Shown here: piece after piece, positions 39,661 to 51,440 of the stretch | Position numbering within the stretch: position 1 is the first letter of the stretch | Layout: each line of letters starts with the position of its first letter | From: Apostichopus japonicus | Lineage: Eukaryota > Echinodermata > Holothuroidea > Aspidochirotida > Stichopodidae | Direction of reading: 5' to 3' | NCBI RefSeq assembly: GCF_037975245.1 | Contig: NC_092572.1 | Coordinates: 33,267,989 to 33,331,988, forward strand | Length of the DNA stretch: 64,000 nucleotides | Made by a program: the position numbers and the translations under genes | The notes under the pieces: model-generated | Database searches by the model: none | What the model saw: only the letters and a program-made list of their open reading frames with translations | What the model was told of the DNA's origin: nothing

Positions 39661-39777
39661 TTTTATAGGATTGCAGCAGGAAAACCTCTCATTGCATCAT
39701 ATATTTACAGTTCAGGGCAAATAAATTCCAACACCCTCTCAAATTTCTTACATTATGAAAACTGTGTAGACCCTTAA
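39661..39777 (+). repeat. Isolated diverged satellite monomer fragment
   Basis: Contains ATAGGATTGCAGCAGGAAAA, CAAATTTCTTACATTATG and AAAACTGTGTAGACCC, clearly related to the 222-bp satellite monomer but about 1 kb beyond the array and much diverged. Confidence 0.85.
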
Positions 39778-40141
39778 TACAGTATTGTTACTAGGACTTA
39801 AGAAGTCTTGAAAACACGCTCAGAAAAACTTATGTCCCTGCATTCCATGATAACATGCCCTTTAAAATACCCGTACATGAACACACAATACTTAGCTATA
39901 ACGACTCCTGACAAGACATTGGCTTGTGCCCAACAGAAGCCCATAGTTATAGGTCAAGAAAGAAAAATCAAATGATGAATTTTGTAGCTAATTAACAGCA
40001 ACAAATGATTGTCAAGTTCGGGAGCGGGAAATTTTTCAGTAGACTCTAACGGGAAAATCCCTCATCTAGTAATAATAACAACAACAACAAGTAGCACTCT
40101 AACCACTTCGGCCCATTTGCAACTTCTGACTTAGACAACAG

Positions 40142-40424
40142 GTTGCCATGGCAACAAACACCTTTGTTTAGGCTGCATGTACCTAAGCAACTCCTTGGAC
40201 TAAAAGTAGGCTACAAAGCAGAGACTATATCACATAGAATATCAGCTTTATCTGGTCTGATGGAGATTGTACCAATTAGGAGTGACTATTAGGGCTGCTA
40301 ATACTTGCTAACATTCTAACAAAACTTTAATAGAGCCTCAGTCCTATCTACTAAAATATATTGCTACAAATCTTTCGACCCAGGAGTTGACGGAAAGTAC
40401 AGCAAATCCTGTCACCATGGCAAC
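40142..40424. promoter_or_regulatory. Pair of RFX-type X-box palindromes
   Basis: GTTGCCATGGCAAC (40142-40155) is a perfect 14-bp palindrome, and GTCACCATGGCAAC (40411-40424) is nearly perfect. Both fit the RFX consensus of two GTNRCC/RGYAAC half sites with no extra spacer. X-boxes control many ciliary genes, but no such gene is visible next to them. Confidence 0.45.
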
Positions 40425-40850
40425 TAGTAAAAGTGTAGCATTGCATCATGGGATCTAAACATAGCTCGAATAGGCGACACTCATACCAACTGAAAAAAAA
40501 AATATGAGTGCATTAGAGTGACGGGTAACGCTCGACATAATCACAACAATACATCATAAAACTAATAAATATCCCAAATGTGGGTTCTCCTTGGACCAAT
40601 AAACTGAAGCACTTTCAATTCTCTCACATTAATTCAATGTAGGTTAGGACATAACCATGCGCACATTATTGCTGAGGGCATATAAGTGCCATAATCAACC
40701 CTGTAAACAGCTATTAAACAATGTTCAGTTAAAATGATACAGAATTTACACACAATACAATTTAGTAATTACTGTACCTGTATACTCACTATAGCTGTTA
40801 CTGGTATTAATTCCTAAATAATAAATTCATTCTTTGTGCATTCTGCCATC

Positions 40851-41027
40851 AGGTAGCATACGCCCATTAAAAGCCCCATTGACTTACCCACTAAATCACA
40901 ACAGTAATGTCTTCTCTAAGCCTAGATAGAAGTTTTCGCTTGCTAAACGCTACCCATCACTGGGTAGCTGACAAGTTGGCCTTTCATGGCACCATCAATT
41001 TTCCGTACCATGACCATGTAGATTTTT
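40851..41027 (+). repeat. Long direct repeat, left copy
   Basis: About 177 bp starting AGGTAGCATACGCCCATTAA and ending CATGTAGATTTTT are repeated in the same orientation at 49968-50145 with roughly 95 percent identity. The copies flank the Harbinger element and the Mutator-like genes. It may be part of a dispersed repeat or the end of an older element. Confidence 0.9.
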
Positions 41028-43021
41028 TGCTACGAGAGCTGGAACTTTTCGTCACTTGTAAACAAACCTCTCCACTCAGTGGTAAACAAATTTCCTACGC
41101 TGCTCCTTGGAGGCCTAAAGGGGTCTAAAATTGCCTCAATTGACCCAATTTTTTAACCACATGTGCTTCCATTCATGTTCTTTAACATCAAAGCCACAAA
41201 AAGCACATCCTAATTGATAACATAGCGAAAAAGTTTTTCTCCTGCTCCTAATTGGCACTTTTTCTGAAGGAGAACATTTGCCGCGGATTGATATAGACGC
41301 TAATAGGAGTATGCCACCTTTTAAGTAAAAGTTAAAATTTTTAAACTCTACTTTAAACCTCTTTTTATGACAGTTTGAGAAGTCTTGAAAACCAGAAAAT
41401 ACTGTACATAACTTAGACAATTTTTTTTTTTATATCTGTCTATTTGGTGTCTCTTCATATTGTGCCTCATACAAATTGTATAGGCCAAATGCACAGTGAA
41501 ATACTGAATATTAAAGAAGCAAGTCTCCACTTGTTAGCATGTTCCCTGGGCCCCGTTCCACAAAGACTAACTTACGCTTGATCTTAAGATTAAACTTAAG
41601 TTCGATTCTCATGCGATTGATCGTAGCGTAAGTTCGATCGTTAAGTAGCGTTCCACAAAATCAAACTTACGCTACGCATGATTTTAATTAATATTTAGTT
41701 AGTGGACGAGGCTACTGTGACCTTTCGTGACCTCAAATCACTTCACTTGTGTCTCCGAAGTTTTGACAAGGCGAACAGCCTGTCGGCGCATTATATGTCA
41801 TCAAAATGGTGAGTAAATATCAGATAAATGTGTCAGAATAAACATTTAACCACAATCTTTACAAGAATAACCTTTGCCATATTTTATTGCACTGGTTCGT
41901 TGTGTGTTACGACTCAAAAACATTGAAAGATCCTCCGTAGACCGCATTTTATCTGCCAACTTGGTAGTCTTTGCGTACGTTATATTAGTTTAATACAGGC
42001 AGTCAGTGTTATATGTAGGCTATGTACTAGAGCCTAGAGAAATACCCGGGACAACGTTAGGCCTGCCTACGTCTTTACTAAAGTTTAGGCCTAGCAGTAG
42101 CACACATTTATATTAGCAAATGACTACTGTATAAAGGATAAACTACATAAGTATACACCTGTATTATTACACGGACGACTTAGGCTTAGTACTACAAGAC
42201 TATACAGTATACTCAGGCCTATAACGGTACTCGGCTAATGATTAACAGTGGGATCATTGACTGATATTGATAAATTGTCACAATTTCGTACAAAGGAACT
42301 CTGTGTGAAGTCCAGACTAAAGTCTAAAGAGAGAGGTATAGTTATTGCACTTGCACCCCTTATAGGCTTAATTCTGAACAAAAGTGAAAGTCACCTTGCT
42401 TCCAACTAAGGCCTAGCTAGCCATTTTTTTTTTTTAATGTCCACAAAATAAAAGCAGTAATAGCTTAGATCTACAGGGCCTAACCTCCCCACACTAACGT
42501 CTGATTTGTATACCCTATGTTTGTTTTGGCTGAATTTGAGCTGACTGGGAGTTTACATCCTTAGTGATGTAAATGATTTATTTTGGATTGTTTCAGTCTA
42601 GGCCTAAAGCATTGTTAAATTGAAAGTTGTCATTTTGAAAGGCAACACTGCAGGTAAACAGGGTTTTTGTTTTTATAGACCTTCCTTGCTAGGTGCACAC
42701 AAGGCAAGCAACTTTAGCTGCCCACTTAGCCAAGGCCAGAGTAGATAAGTCGGGCTGGGACTCTACTACAAAATACAAACACGTTTTAAGTGATCATATT
42801 TCAAGTTATTGGGTTATTGAGAAGTTATTACAATTAAAGCTGTTCAGTGGGATGAGCAGCTGTGTGTGCTGCTTGCCTATAGCCATTGACTGTTGGAAAT
42901 CAAAATAGAGTTCATGGGGTTCAGCCTGGTATTGGCAAGGCTGGCTCATTAAGTTTTGAGCACAGTGTTCTTGAGTCGTTAATGATAACTTGACAATTTT
43001 CACAGTAACCATTTTTCCTAG

Positions 43022-43405
43022 TCTAACTCAAATGAAAGAAATCCAGGAAGAAAATTTTTCCCAGCAAGAAATGTTTATTCTTTGCCAGTTTGTCAAAGAA
43101 ATCGTGATAAATTGTTTGGTCGAGCTGGACATTGCTTCTGAACTAAAAATGAAGTGGTCAGATTTGAAGATTTTGGCCAAAAAATATCAAAGAGCTAAAC
43201 ATGCAACAGGTAAATAGCATTTATGGGCACCTCACATCCATCACATTTTTCTTGACACATAGTAAAATCCAAATTGATAAACAATGTTCATATCATTTTA
43301 TTTTAGGTGGAGGGCCAGCAGCTGTATACAGCCCTGTTTACGAGGCCCTGCTCTGGGGACATCAAAGACCGACCCTTTGGCTGCTTTATAAGCGAGTCAT
43401 CACAG
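43022..43405 (+). pseudogene. Myb/SANT-like Harbinger helper protein, remnant
   Basis: Two exons, 43022-43209 and 43307-43405, are joined by GT-AG borders in matching phase. They read NFSQQEMFILCQFVKE, then KMKWSDLKILAKKYQRAK, then ATGGGPAA across the junction. Harbinger elements encode a Myb-like protein that binds the ends and imports the transposase, and the final TGGGP motif is characteristic. The middle of the Myb domain (the W..I...VN segment) appears to be missing, so it is probably non-functional. A possible third exon starts at 43789, but its frame is unclear. Confidence 0.6.
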
Positions 43406-44095
43406 GTACAATTTATTTTTGATATACATGTTAAAAGACCCAATTTGAATTTGAGTACAAGAAGCCTATGGTTTTTGGTGGAGGTTAAAGGTCATTTGTG
43501 ATCACCAGAAGTCAAATTGTGAAAACCTAGAAAAACTTACAGCACGCCAACTTAATATCATGCACAATATGTTTTTGGTACCCTTGATGAATAATTTTGA
43601 AAAAGATAAAGGGAATAAAAAGGAAAAATAGTTACCTTTTTCCAAAGGGAAAAAAGCCTTTCACAGAATTTTAAATTACATGCAATTATTCTATTGTTAC
43701 ATCTTATAAAGAGGACGGCATCCATAATGGAAGGGTTAAAGGAGTATCTTGTAATTGATCAATTGTTTTCATTTGCTCTATTCACAGGATTCACATGCAC
43801 CAACAGAAATGTCACCAAACAGGCAGTCAACCCATGCCCCAACAGTTCATTCCATGCCAAAGAAGCCAGTTATAGTGTCTCGCTGTTATAATTACACAGC
43901 CTACACTATAGTGTACTCTTCTACGTGGAATATAGGCCTATTGTTTTTCTTTACTAATGTAGCTTTATTGCATATACAAGTTAACTACTACTTGAATAGG
44001 AAACCATCTGAGAGGGAGTTGTAGATAATATTAATGATCAAGGATTGTACACTGCCTTTCCAACCATCTTTGAGTTGAATGTAATTTCTGAACCG

Positions 44096-44151
44096 TTCAT
44101 TATGGGTATTGGGTTCATTATGGGCATTATGGGTTCATTATGGGCATTGTA
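44096..44151 (+). repeat. Short tandem repeat (about 20 bp, three units)
   Basis: GGGTTCATTATGGGCATTAT and variants are repeated about three times inside the Harbinger element. Confidence 0.85.
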
Positions 44152-44757
44152 GGTCAACTTTAGATACTTATTTTTAGCTTGTAAACTATCTGCCTTAGAT
44201 ATTAAATTTCTATCGGGTGTATACTACTGGAACTAAATTGATGGTCAACATAACTTAAATTTCTGCCCTTTTGCTAAGATCATGTGTAGTATCTGTTCTC
44301 TTTCGAGGGGAATGGTTATGCACACCCGACGATGATCACACAGTCACAGTTCCGAGACAAGGAGACGAGGGGTTGAGAGCGGATCAGTCGTTCGGTAGTT
44401 TGGTGTTCGTGCCCAGGTTCTTTCCTGGGCGACTTTTTCTTAAAAAGTACATAACTTAAATAAAATTCAAAATGCGATTTAAAGTTATGTTAGAATGTCA
44501 GAACTGTTTTTTTTTTTTGCTCGAATGCATGTGGTATTTGAAAATGCAAAATGTTTGGTTGACATGACATTCATATTCTTTGCTGACACTATATACAGCC
44601 AAAACTAATTGCATCGTTTTAAGTAAACAAGGATAGGGGAAGAGTTTTGGTTCTATTTGCATGCCATCGCCAAGCAGACATCAAAATTTGTTCTTGAGCT
44701 GGCTGTTGACATGCTCAATTTTGGCTTGTGTCCTTGTCTGAGCACTGCAATTAAAGA

Positions 44758-45150
44758 CAGTGGCATAGGAAGGTACTATTGATTGGGGGGACTGAAGACT
44801 GATGGCCGGCCTGGGGAGGGGACTAGGGGGATGGGGTGTCCCCCTCCCCTTTGGATTTTTTTTGCATTTCCAGGTGGCCTCAGATGAAATTTGGTGCAAT
44901 ATTTCACACTTCAACACCTACTCCATTCTGTAAATAATTTTGCATTTTCACCTGGCCTTTTGGTGCTTCAAATGGAATTTTTCTGCCAAAATGTTCTGAG
45001 TAAAATGACGAATGTTACATATCATTTATTGAGATATGAAAAAGGGGTTTTCTGACTTGCAAAGCGGGGGGGGGCGGAATGATACTTCTGCCCCACCATA
45101 TTTTTCACTGGGGGGCTGGCGCCCCCAGCCCCCCGGTTCCTACGCCCTTG
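44758..45150. mobile_element. hAT-type MITE nested in Harbinger element
   Basis: A 393-bp element with ends CAGTGGCATAGGAAGG and, on the other strand, CAAGGGCGTAGGAACC. It is flanked by an exact 8-bp duplication ATTAAAGA (44750-44757 and 45151-45158). Same family as 6692-7033 but inverted, and nested in the Harbinger element next to the 3' end of its transposase. Confidence 0.9.
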
Positions 45151-45354
45151 ATTAAAGAATAACTATAACTTTGAAGACAGCTGTTTATTTCATTGTTCAC
45201 TACTATTAAGTAATTTATGTCTATTTTTGTCCGTATGGTGAACTACAATATACAGTAATAACTGATACTATTGAGTTTGTGATTTTGTGTGTGTGCTTTT
45301 TGGACAAATCGAAAGCGGTACATAAATAGATACCATATAGATATGATACCATAC

Positions 45355-45873
45355 CTCGATATGTTTTGGTTTTTATAAGCTTACTTATTGAATGAGGTCT
45401 CTTCGAGTTCTGAATAGGCGTCATCAACCACGGCTGAAGAGGATAACCATGGTCCCCAAGAAGTATCCCTTGAAGTTGGTGGTCCTCAAACTGATTGCAT
45501 GTCTACCTGTACAGCTAACAAATACATACTCATCCGGCGCATAGTTACAACCGCGGATTCCAGTCAATGTCCCATATACTGTACCCACAACCTGCGGAAA
45601 TCCTGCTACCAAAAAATAAATCCCTCGAGCCTTGGTTACAGAGGCTGGAGTGGTTAGGAACTGAATTTCATCATTTCGGATTTGAACCAATGCTCTTGTA
45701 ACACTCCTCAATGCCCGTGAGGCAGATGACTTGCTGCATCCGTGTATAGAGGCACACTCTGCTAAGGCAATTTTTGATCGTAATTCATGAAATCTTAGTG
45801 CATTGATAACCTGCAAACTGGCCGACAGAGCCCTACTTCTGTTGGTGGGATGTTCTAACTTGGCCAAATTCAT
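45355..45873 (-). pseudogene. Harbinger transposase, broken
   Basis: The minus-strand frame shows ALRFHELRSKIALAECASIH, SKSSASRALRSV and AGFPQVVGTVYGT, the N-terminal half of a HARBI1-like DDE transposase. Three defects are visible. The first catalytic Asp, normally in (A/V)(I/V)DGT, is Tyr in TVYGT. The stretch after RHAISLR, which normally holds the second Asp, is missing. A frameshift near 45430 moves the later GDHGYPLQPWLMTP motif into the next frame, which then runs to a GTATGG donor at 45354. The C-terminal part is not found. Confidence 0.85.
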
Positions 45874-46842
45874 ACAGCCTAGCCTAGTAAACCTTTATCT
45901 TTGGTATCATTATAAAGTTCAAAAGGCTGCCGACGATAAATTCGATAATTACGTTGTTGACCAGCTTGCTGATACAAATATAACGCCATTTGTGCACAAG
46001 TATATAAAATTTACATTTTATTACATCTACATGTAAACAGTAAGAAACTAAACAATTTGTATATCAATTGCTTACCATAGCAAAGTATCATACTTACGAA
46101 TGATCTGGATCACTACTTAAAGTTACGCATGATCGGATCGAACTTACGCTTGCTATCAAGCGTAAGTTTCTTTGTGGAACGGAGATAAGTTTGATATCAA
46201 ACTTACGCTCGATCTGCTGACTTACGCACGAACGATCAAACTTAAGATCAAGCGTAACTCTTTGTGGAACGGGGCCCTGGTGTTATAAAAAGCCATCCAT
46301 AAGCATGAATGTTGTGTACTGCATGTCTAAGGTGCTCTGTGGTCTATAGAAAGTGTTTTAAGCACAGTAACTCAGTTTGGTGCTACTTAACCCGTCAGGC
46401 GGGAGAAATGTTCCTGTGTGACAGGAAACTTGACAAAACTTTGCTTTCCAACCTCTCTTCTTCCCTCTGAAACCTTCATCAATCCCAGCATCCAGTAAGC
46501 TTTAGAACTTAGCTTTGAGCCCTGAGTTGAAAGAGAAAAATGTACTTGTTACTTTGGCACTATTTTTAAAAGGAATTTTAGCAGATTTTGGGGCCAAAAA
46601 AGCTCAGTAAAACAGTGTGCTGTGCCCAGATCTGAAGTAAGGGCGCTGTTCAAACACCGTTCCAAATAAGTTGTAGTCGATCATATTGACTAGTTTCTCA
46701 GTGTAAATCTTGTTTGATACCAGTCTATGCACAGCTATTCAACTGCTTAGACTTTCAATAATTGCTAACAAACAAAACTATTGAATTAGCCACTGGAAAC
46801 TATTTATTTTTAAAGGATAACATAAGAATACTACTTAAAAGA

Positions 46843-48901
46843 ATGGGTAGAAGGAAAGGCATGTATCGTAGGCGTTCAACAACCTTTAGACCAGGTCACA
46901 GGTTCGGTTTTACAGCTTGTACAGCTGATGAAACTGATGCCAATTGCACTGGTGATATGCCTAGCCCTTCTGATACAGATGTAGCAACTATATCCTCTTG
47001 CAAACCTGCATATAAAAGGCTCAGCAAGGAAGAGTATGAAAGGGTAGTTAACTCTCCTGTCAAGGGACCTGAGATATTTTCATCTCAGTCCCAACAAACA
47101 ATGTTACTCAGGCCTACTAAGCACCATCCATGTTGGCAAGCTTGATAACATGGCTCATACAAGTGTTGCAGAATCTACAGGCAACAGGGTAGTGAATTTG
47201 CAAGTCATAGTAAGAGCCTATCATAGTGCTATGATGGCTCACAGGGAGGCAAGCAATGGATGTGCAGTGCTCCTCATATCTGTTTCTGATATGGAGGAAT
47301 TTGTGGGACTTGGCTCAAAGGTTGTGTTTGGATGCACTCTCTGTAGCTACAGAAGTGAGCTCTTGCCCCTCTATAAAGTTTTAAACCAAAGTAGCAAACC
47401 TGGCAGGAATCCCTCAGAGCTAAACATTGCATTGCAGTTAGGCTTGCATCAGACTTCCATCAGTTCAACAGCAGCTCGTAGATTGCTCAGCAGCATCTCT
47501 CTTCCCTGTCCTGCTGTCAGTACACTGCAAAAGTCAGCCAATCAGTTTGGACCTGTAATGAAAGAAATTAATGAAAATGATATGGCTGAAAAGAGAGGTA
47601 TAATAAAGGAGACACTGCAACTGCGTGGCCTCTCAAGAGATTCTCCCATTTTTGCAGAATATGATCGGCAGTATAATAACCCTCTGCGTAATTCCAGAAG
47701 TAAGACTACATTTGCTCCTGCAAGTCAATGCAGAGATGTCATTGTAGAGAATGTCACCATGGACAAATTCGTTATTGGTTACCATCACAGTAACAAGTTG
47801 TGCCTAATGGGTGAAATGAAAAGAAGAAGGGGTCACATGGTACAATGTCCAGGCCATAAGGGCTGTTCTGCAAATTTAAGGCAAGATGCCAATATTGGAG
47901 ATGAACAGAATGGTGGAAAGATTTGTGCTTCAAAATTACTAGCAGGTAAAAACCCAGTAAAGGTCAAGTGCCTCACAACTGATGCTGATGGCAAGGCATG
48001 TAAAGGGTTTAATAGTATGTCTGCAGCTATTCAGCCTGAAACAGAGAACCTTTAAGACCAGGTCCATCTGAACAGATCTCTGCGCAGAGCACTGACTGGA
48101 GCAGAATTCTCCTCTGACATGTTTCCTGCAAAGACTATGACAAAGAAGCGGTTGATACAAAAACGATTTGCTGAGGACTTGACCTACCGTGTACAGGCAG
48201 AGGTGACTGCTTGCAGGAAAGTGCACAAATATGACCACTGCAAAGTTGCAAAAGCTTTGTCAACATGTCTGGACTGCCTTTCTAAGTGCTGCAGTGGAGA
48301 TCATTCACATTGCCCAAAGCAGTCATTTGTATGTAAGAGGGGCAGATACTACAAATTTCCATTTATGCCAAATGCTACAAAGGGTTCTCTGATAATATCA
48401 AACACTGACAATGCAAAACTTATCAAATTACTTAAAACACGCACCTGCTACAAACAATTATGGTCCACTCGTTTTGAGACTTCCACTCAAAAAGCAGAAG
48501 CAGTCAATAATGCTTTCAAGGTGACTAATCCAAAACATAGCACCACATTTGCACGCAACAGTCAGTACAGGGACCACAGTGCCATTCACATCACAAATAA
48601 TGGGCCTGGTGAGTCCATAGCCAGTAAGATGGAAGCTGCTGGGTTAAAGTTAAGCACAAATAGTCCATGTATCCAGACTCCGAAACAGATGCAGAGAAAA
48701 CAACAGTATGATCAATTATGCAAGAGAGGCAGAGCCTACTGAAGGAGGAGAGCACAACTCAGAGAGAGAAAGTACAAGATACATGGTAGAATGAAATACA
48801 TAAACCAGCACAGATGTTATAAAAGAGATCAACTGATTCATGACCACAGTTACTCTAAGGGGGGATGTGACACTGATGATGATGACAATAATTATCAGTG
48901 A
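46843..48901 (+). pseudogene. Mutator-like transposase, decayed
   Basis: ATG at 46843 starts MGRRKGMYRRRSTTFRPGHR. The frame shifts by one near 47130-47150 and continues as GKLDNMAHTSVAESTGNRVV. In-frame stops interrupt at 48053 (TAA) and 48740 (TGA), but the same frame stays open on both sides and ends at 48899-48901. A cysteine-rich segment (CLDCLSKCCSGDHSHC) and the later RFETSTQKAEAVNNA...NNGPGESIASKM block match the large animal family annotated as Mutator-like transposase domain. Without the breaks it would be about 685 residues. The breaks make it a recent pseudogene. Confidence 0.75.
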
Positions 48902-48949
48902 TGCAAGTTATCATCAAACCAAGTGATAATCCAAAACAGTATCACTCAC

Positions 48950-49420
48950 TCACTCAGGGAACCCTAAGCAATCAGGGTGATGACCATGACCCTGGCAAGC
49001 ACCATCAAACTTGCAGGACCTTGTGCTGTTGTTGATACTGCGGGATTCTGCAGAGAGGTGTGACACCTCCACACATAGGCTATTGTGGCAAATGTGGGAG
49101 ATGTCAAATGATTTGCTACTAGGACTAGTTATAACAAGTTTTCTCTGCAAAATATTCTGAAGAGCATATGCCAGAATGTGGACTCTGATGGCTCTTCTCT
49201 TAGCTGCCAGGTGTAGCATTGTGCGGATAATGCCATATGCTGGGGCCCCTGGCTTACTGATGGTGTAGGCACCTGTCCACATTCTGCATCCCCTTGTGCC
49301 ACTTGCTGTATGTTTGGCCATCTTTTCATTAATGCCATCAGCCCATGCCATCCAATCTTGGTCTGTCATTGTAGAGAAGTTAGGAGATTGCCAGTACTGT
49401 ATACAGGGCCTATGTTTCAT
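48950..49420 (-). CDS. His-Me finger endonuclease-like protein (zinc-binding loop type)
   Basis: The frame is open from 49453, with its first ATG at 49420, and reads toward the Mutator-like transposase from the other side (49 bp between the stops). Motifs are CRMWTGAY, YGIIRTMLHLAAKRRAIRVH, then SHICHNSLCVEVSHLSAESR, NN...R.C and CQGHGHHPDC. The SHxCHxxxCVxxxHL and CxGHxxHxxC patterns are the zinc-binding loop region of homing-endonuclease-like His-Me nucleases (I-PpoI type). Upstream codons add ALCPGCIE, another CxxC, so the true start may be in an unseen exon. Its position beside a transposase suggests it is a second gene of the same element. Confidence 0.7.
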   Translation of the reverse strand: MKHRPCIQYWQSPNFSTMTDQDWMAWADGINEKMAKHTASGTRGCRMWTGAYTISKPGAPAYGIIRTMLHLAAKRRAIRVHILAYALQNILQRKLVITSPSSKSFDISHICHNSLCVEVSHLSAESRSINNSTRSCKFDGACQGHGHHPDCLGFPE

Positions 49421-49967
49421 CTCAATGCAGCCTGGGCACAGTGCAGCTGATTCTTAAGCCACATAATACTAATGTATATGTTGTTCAAATTCTGAATGTC
49501 ACTTTTGCTCTGCTTGTTACACTGTTTAAAAGTATATGCTACTCACCGTATGTACAACTTCAGTCCGTCAGGTTTTAGTTGTTCTCTATAGCCTAACATC
49601 GAAATTAGTGGCTCCTTATACCAGCCTTTACTGTAACTACTATACACATCTCAGTAGCAGACAGCTCAAAACAACATACACAGGTGGTACAGTGGCCTAT
49701 ACAGGCCTTGCAGATGTTCTTCAAGTCTAACCATTACTCACCAGTGCATTTTGGAGCACATTGATGTACCAATTTATTATTTCCTAGGCAATCTCATGCC
49801 ATTTTTCGATATTTTGATGACATTTCGCAAAATTGGACCCCGAAATTGCTGAAGCGTAACATTTTTAGACGTTTTGTCATATTTCATCGTTACACATCAT
49901 ACCCGACCCCTTCAGCTATAAATAACGCTCATAGAGTCTAAAACGGCAATTTTCACATTTTTGCATA

Positions 49968-50145
49968 AGGTAGCATACGCCCATTAAAAGCCCCATTGAC
50001 TTACACACTAAATCACAAAAGTAATGTCTTCTCTAAGCCTAGATAGAAGTTTTCACTTGCTAAACGCTACCCATCACTGGATAGCTGACAAGTTGGCCTT
50101 TTCATGGCATCATCAATTTTCCGTACCATGACCATGTAGATTTTT
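49968..50145 (+). repeat. Long direct repeat, right copy
   Basis: Second copy of 40851-41027 in the same orientation, with single-base changes and one extra T (CCTTTTCATGG). Upstream sequence of the two copies is unrelated. Confidence 0.9.
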
Positions 50146-51440
50146 GGTTCCTTGCTTTAGCAAAAGGAACCTATGTATTCAGGTTGGCGTGTGTGTGTGT
50201 ATGCGTGTGTGTGTGTGGGTGCCTTTGTTTTTCTATCTGACCGAGGACTTGAACAAAAGAATTCCTGGTCCTCGGTTGTGATTTCTAAAGAATCACCACG
50301 TCCTCGGAAGAATTCTATTGTATGGGGTATTGTTAAGGCTAGGGTACGTGGATTTGAATAATGGAAAATACAATGGGGTCCTCAGTTGGAATGTAATACA
50401 AACATGTGTGGGTATGCGTGTGTTTGTGTCTGTAAAACTTGCTTGGGTACACTGTAACTCAACAAGGAAAGTTGAACTTAACTCAAACTTGGTATTTAGA
50501 TCCGCCATAGTGAGAAGGTGGGCCTATTGGTTTCGGTACCTGTAAAGGTCAGTTAGGGCCAAAAAGCCAAAATAATAAACAAAGTAATAACTCCCATTGA
50601 CAGGGTCCGACATGCTTGTTTTGGAACTAGTTGAAAATGGGGTTGGGATCTTTTCAAACATAACAGTCTTGTGATCCAAGGTCATCAAAGGTAAATTAGG
50701 GGTCAAAAACTAGTATTTTTGTGATAACTTGAGAACAAAATGAGAACAAAACTGCCCACATATGCTAATCATTGCAAAAACTTCAAGTGAAGAAGTCTGA
50801 CATGGCTGATATATTGGGACAAGTTGTGAATGAAGTAGATGTACGTTTTTCTAAATAACCGTTATGTAATCTAAGGTCATCAATGGTCAATTATGGCTCA
50901 AAATGTGTTTTTTTTTGGGGGGGGGGGCAATAACTTGTGAAACTCACACTGATGGGGTCTGACATGGTTGTCACATTGGGACTAGTTGTGAATAGGGTAA
51001 GTGATCGTTTCCAAACAAAACAGTCATGTGACCCAAGGTCAATTATGGGTCAATCACTCAATCTCCAAACTGATCAAAATTGTCCATGGTTGACCCCTGT
51101 GCAACCTTCATGCGCAACGTTATCAGAGGTCTTGGTTTGGAGAGGTGTACCTCTGTTGACCTCAAATGACCTTTGAATAGCGCCTCCAGTGACCTGTATT
51201 AGTTTTTTTAAGTTGAATATTTGAATTTGTGTGGCCATATTTTAAATGTCCATGGGGTGACTCCTATGCAACCAAAGTTATTAAGTACAGTTAGGATGAT
51301 TCTTGGTCATAGGTCATTTGAGGTCAGCAGGGACAAAATATGTGAAAGCCTTGTAATTTTAAGCAATATCTTGATTCACAATCAGTTAAACATCTTGTTT
51401 GTCCTTAATTCATCCTGTAAAGTAGAATAGATCAGTTATT
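50146..51440. repeat. AGGTCA-rich dispersed repeats
   Basis: Starts with an imperfect hairpin GGTTCCTTGCTTTAGC...AAAAGGAACC and a GTGTGT tract, followed by degenerate units with AAGGTCA words. The part at about 50590-51030 is related, in reverse orientation, to the 399-bp unit at 10.4-11.6 kb (shared GGGATC(G/T)TTTCAAACA and CATGTGA(T/C)CC words). No gene is recognised. Confidence 0.75.

Larger units (their letters stand above)
41549..46276. mobile_element. Harbinger/PIF element (defective)
   Basis: Ends GGCCCCGTTCCACAAAGA match in inverted orientation (41549-41566 and 46259-46276), and GTTCCACAAA recurs about 100 bp inside each end. Subterminal DNA is filled with AACTTACGC words in both orientations. 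A CTG duplication (41546-41548 and 46277-46279) flanks it. Harbinger elements make 3-bp duplications, and CWG is a known preference of the Harbinger3 type. Inside are a broken transposase on the minus strand, a Myb-like remnant on the plus strand and a nested MITE. Confidence 0.9.

Noticed and set aside
40907-41128. 73-codon frame starting MSSLSLDRSF
   Set aside because: It lies in the 177-bp direct repeat, and the second copy has an extra T that breaks the frame. No family motif.
43789-44024. Possible third exon of the Harbinger Myb-like gene
   Set aside because: The phase-consistent reading and the more plausible S/T/P-rich reading are in different frames, so neither could be chosen.
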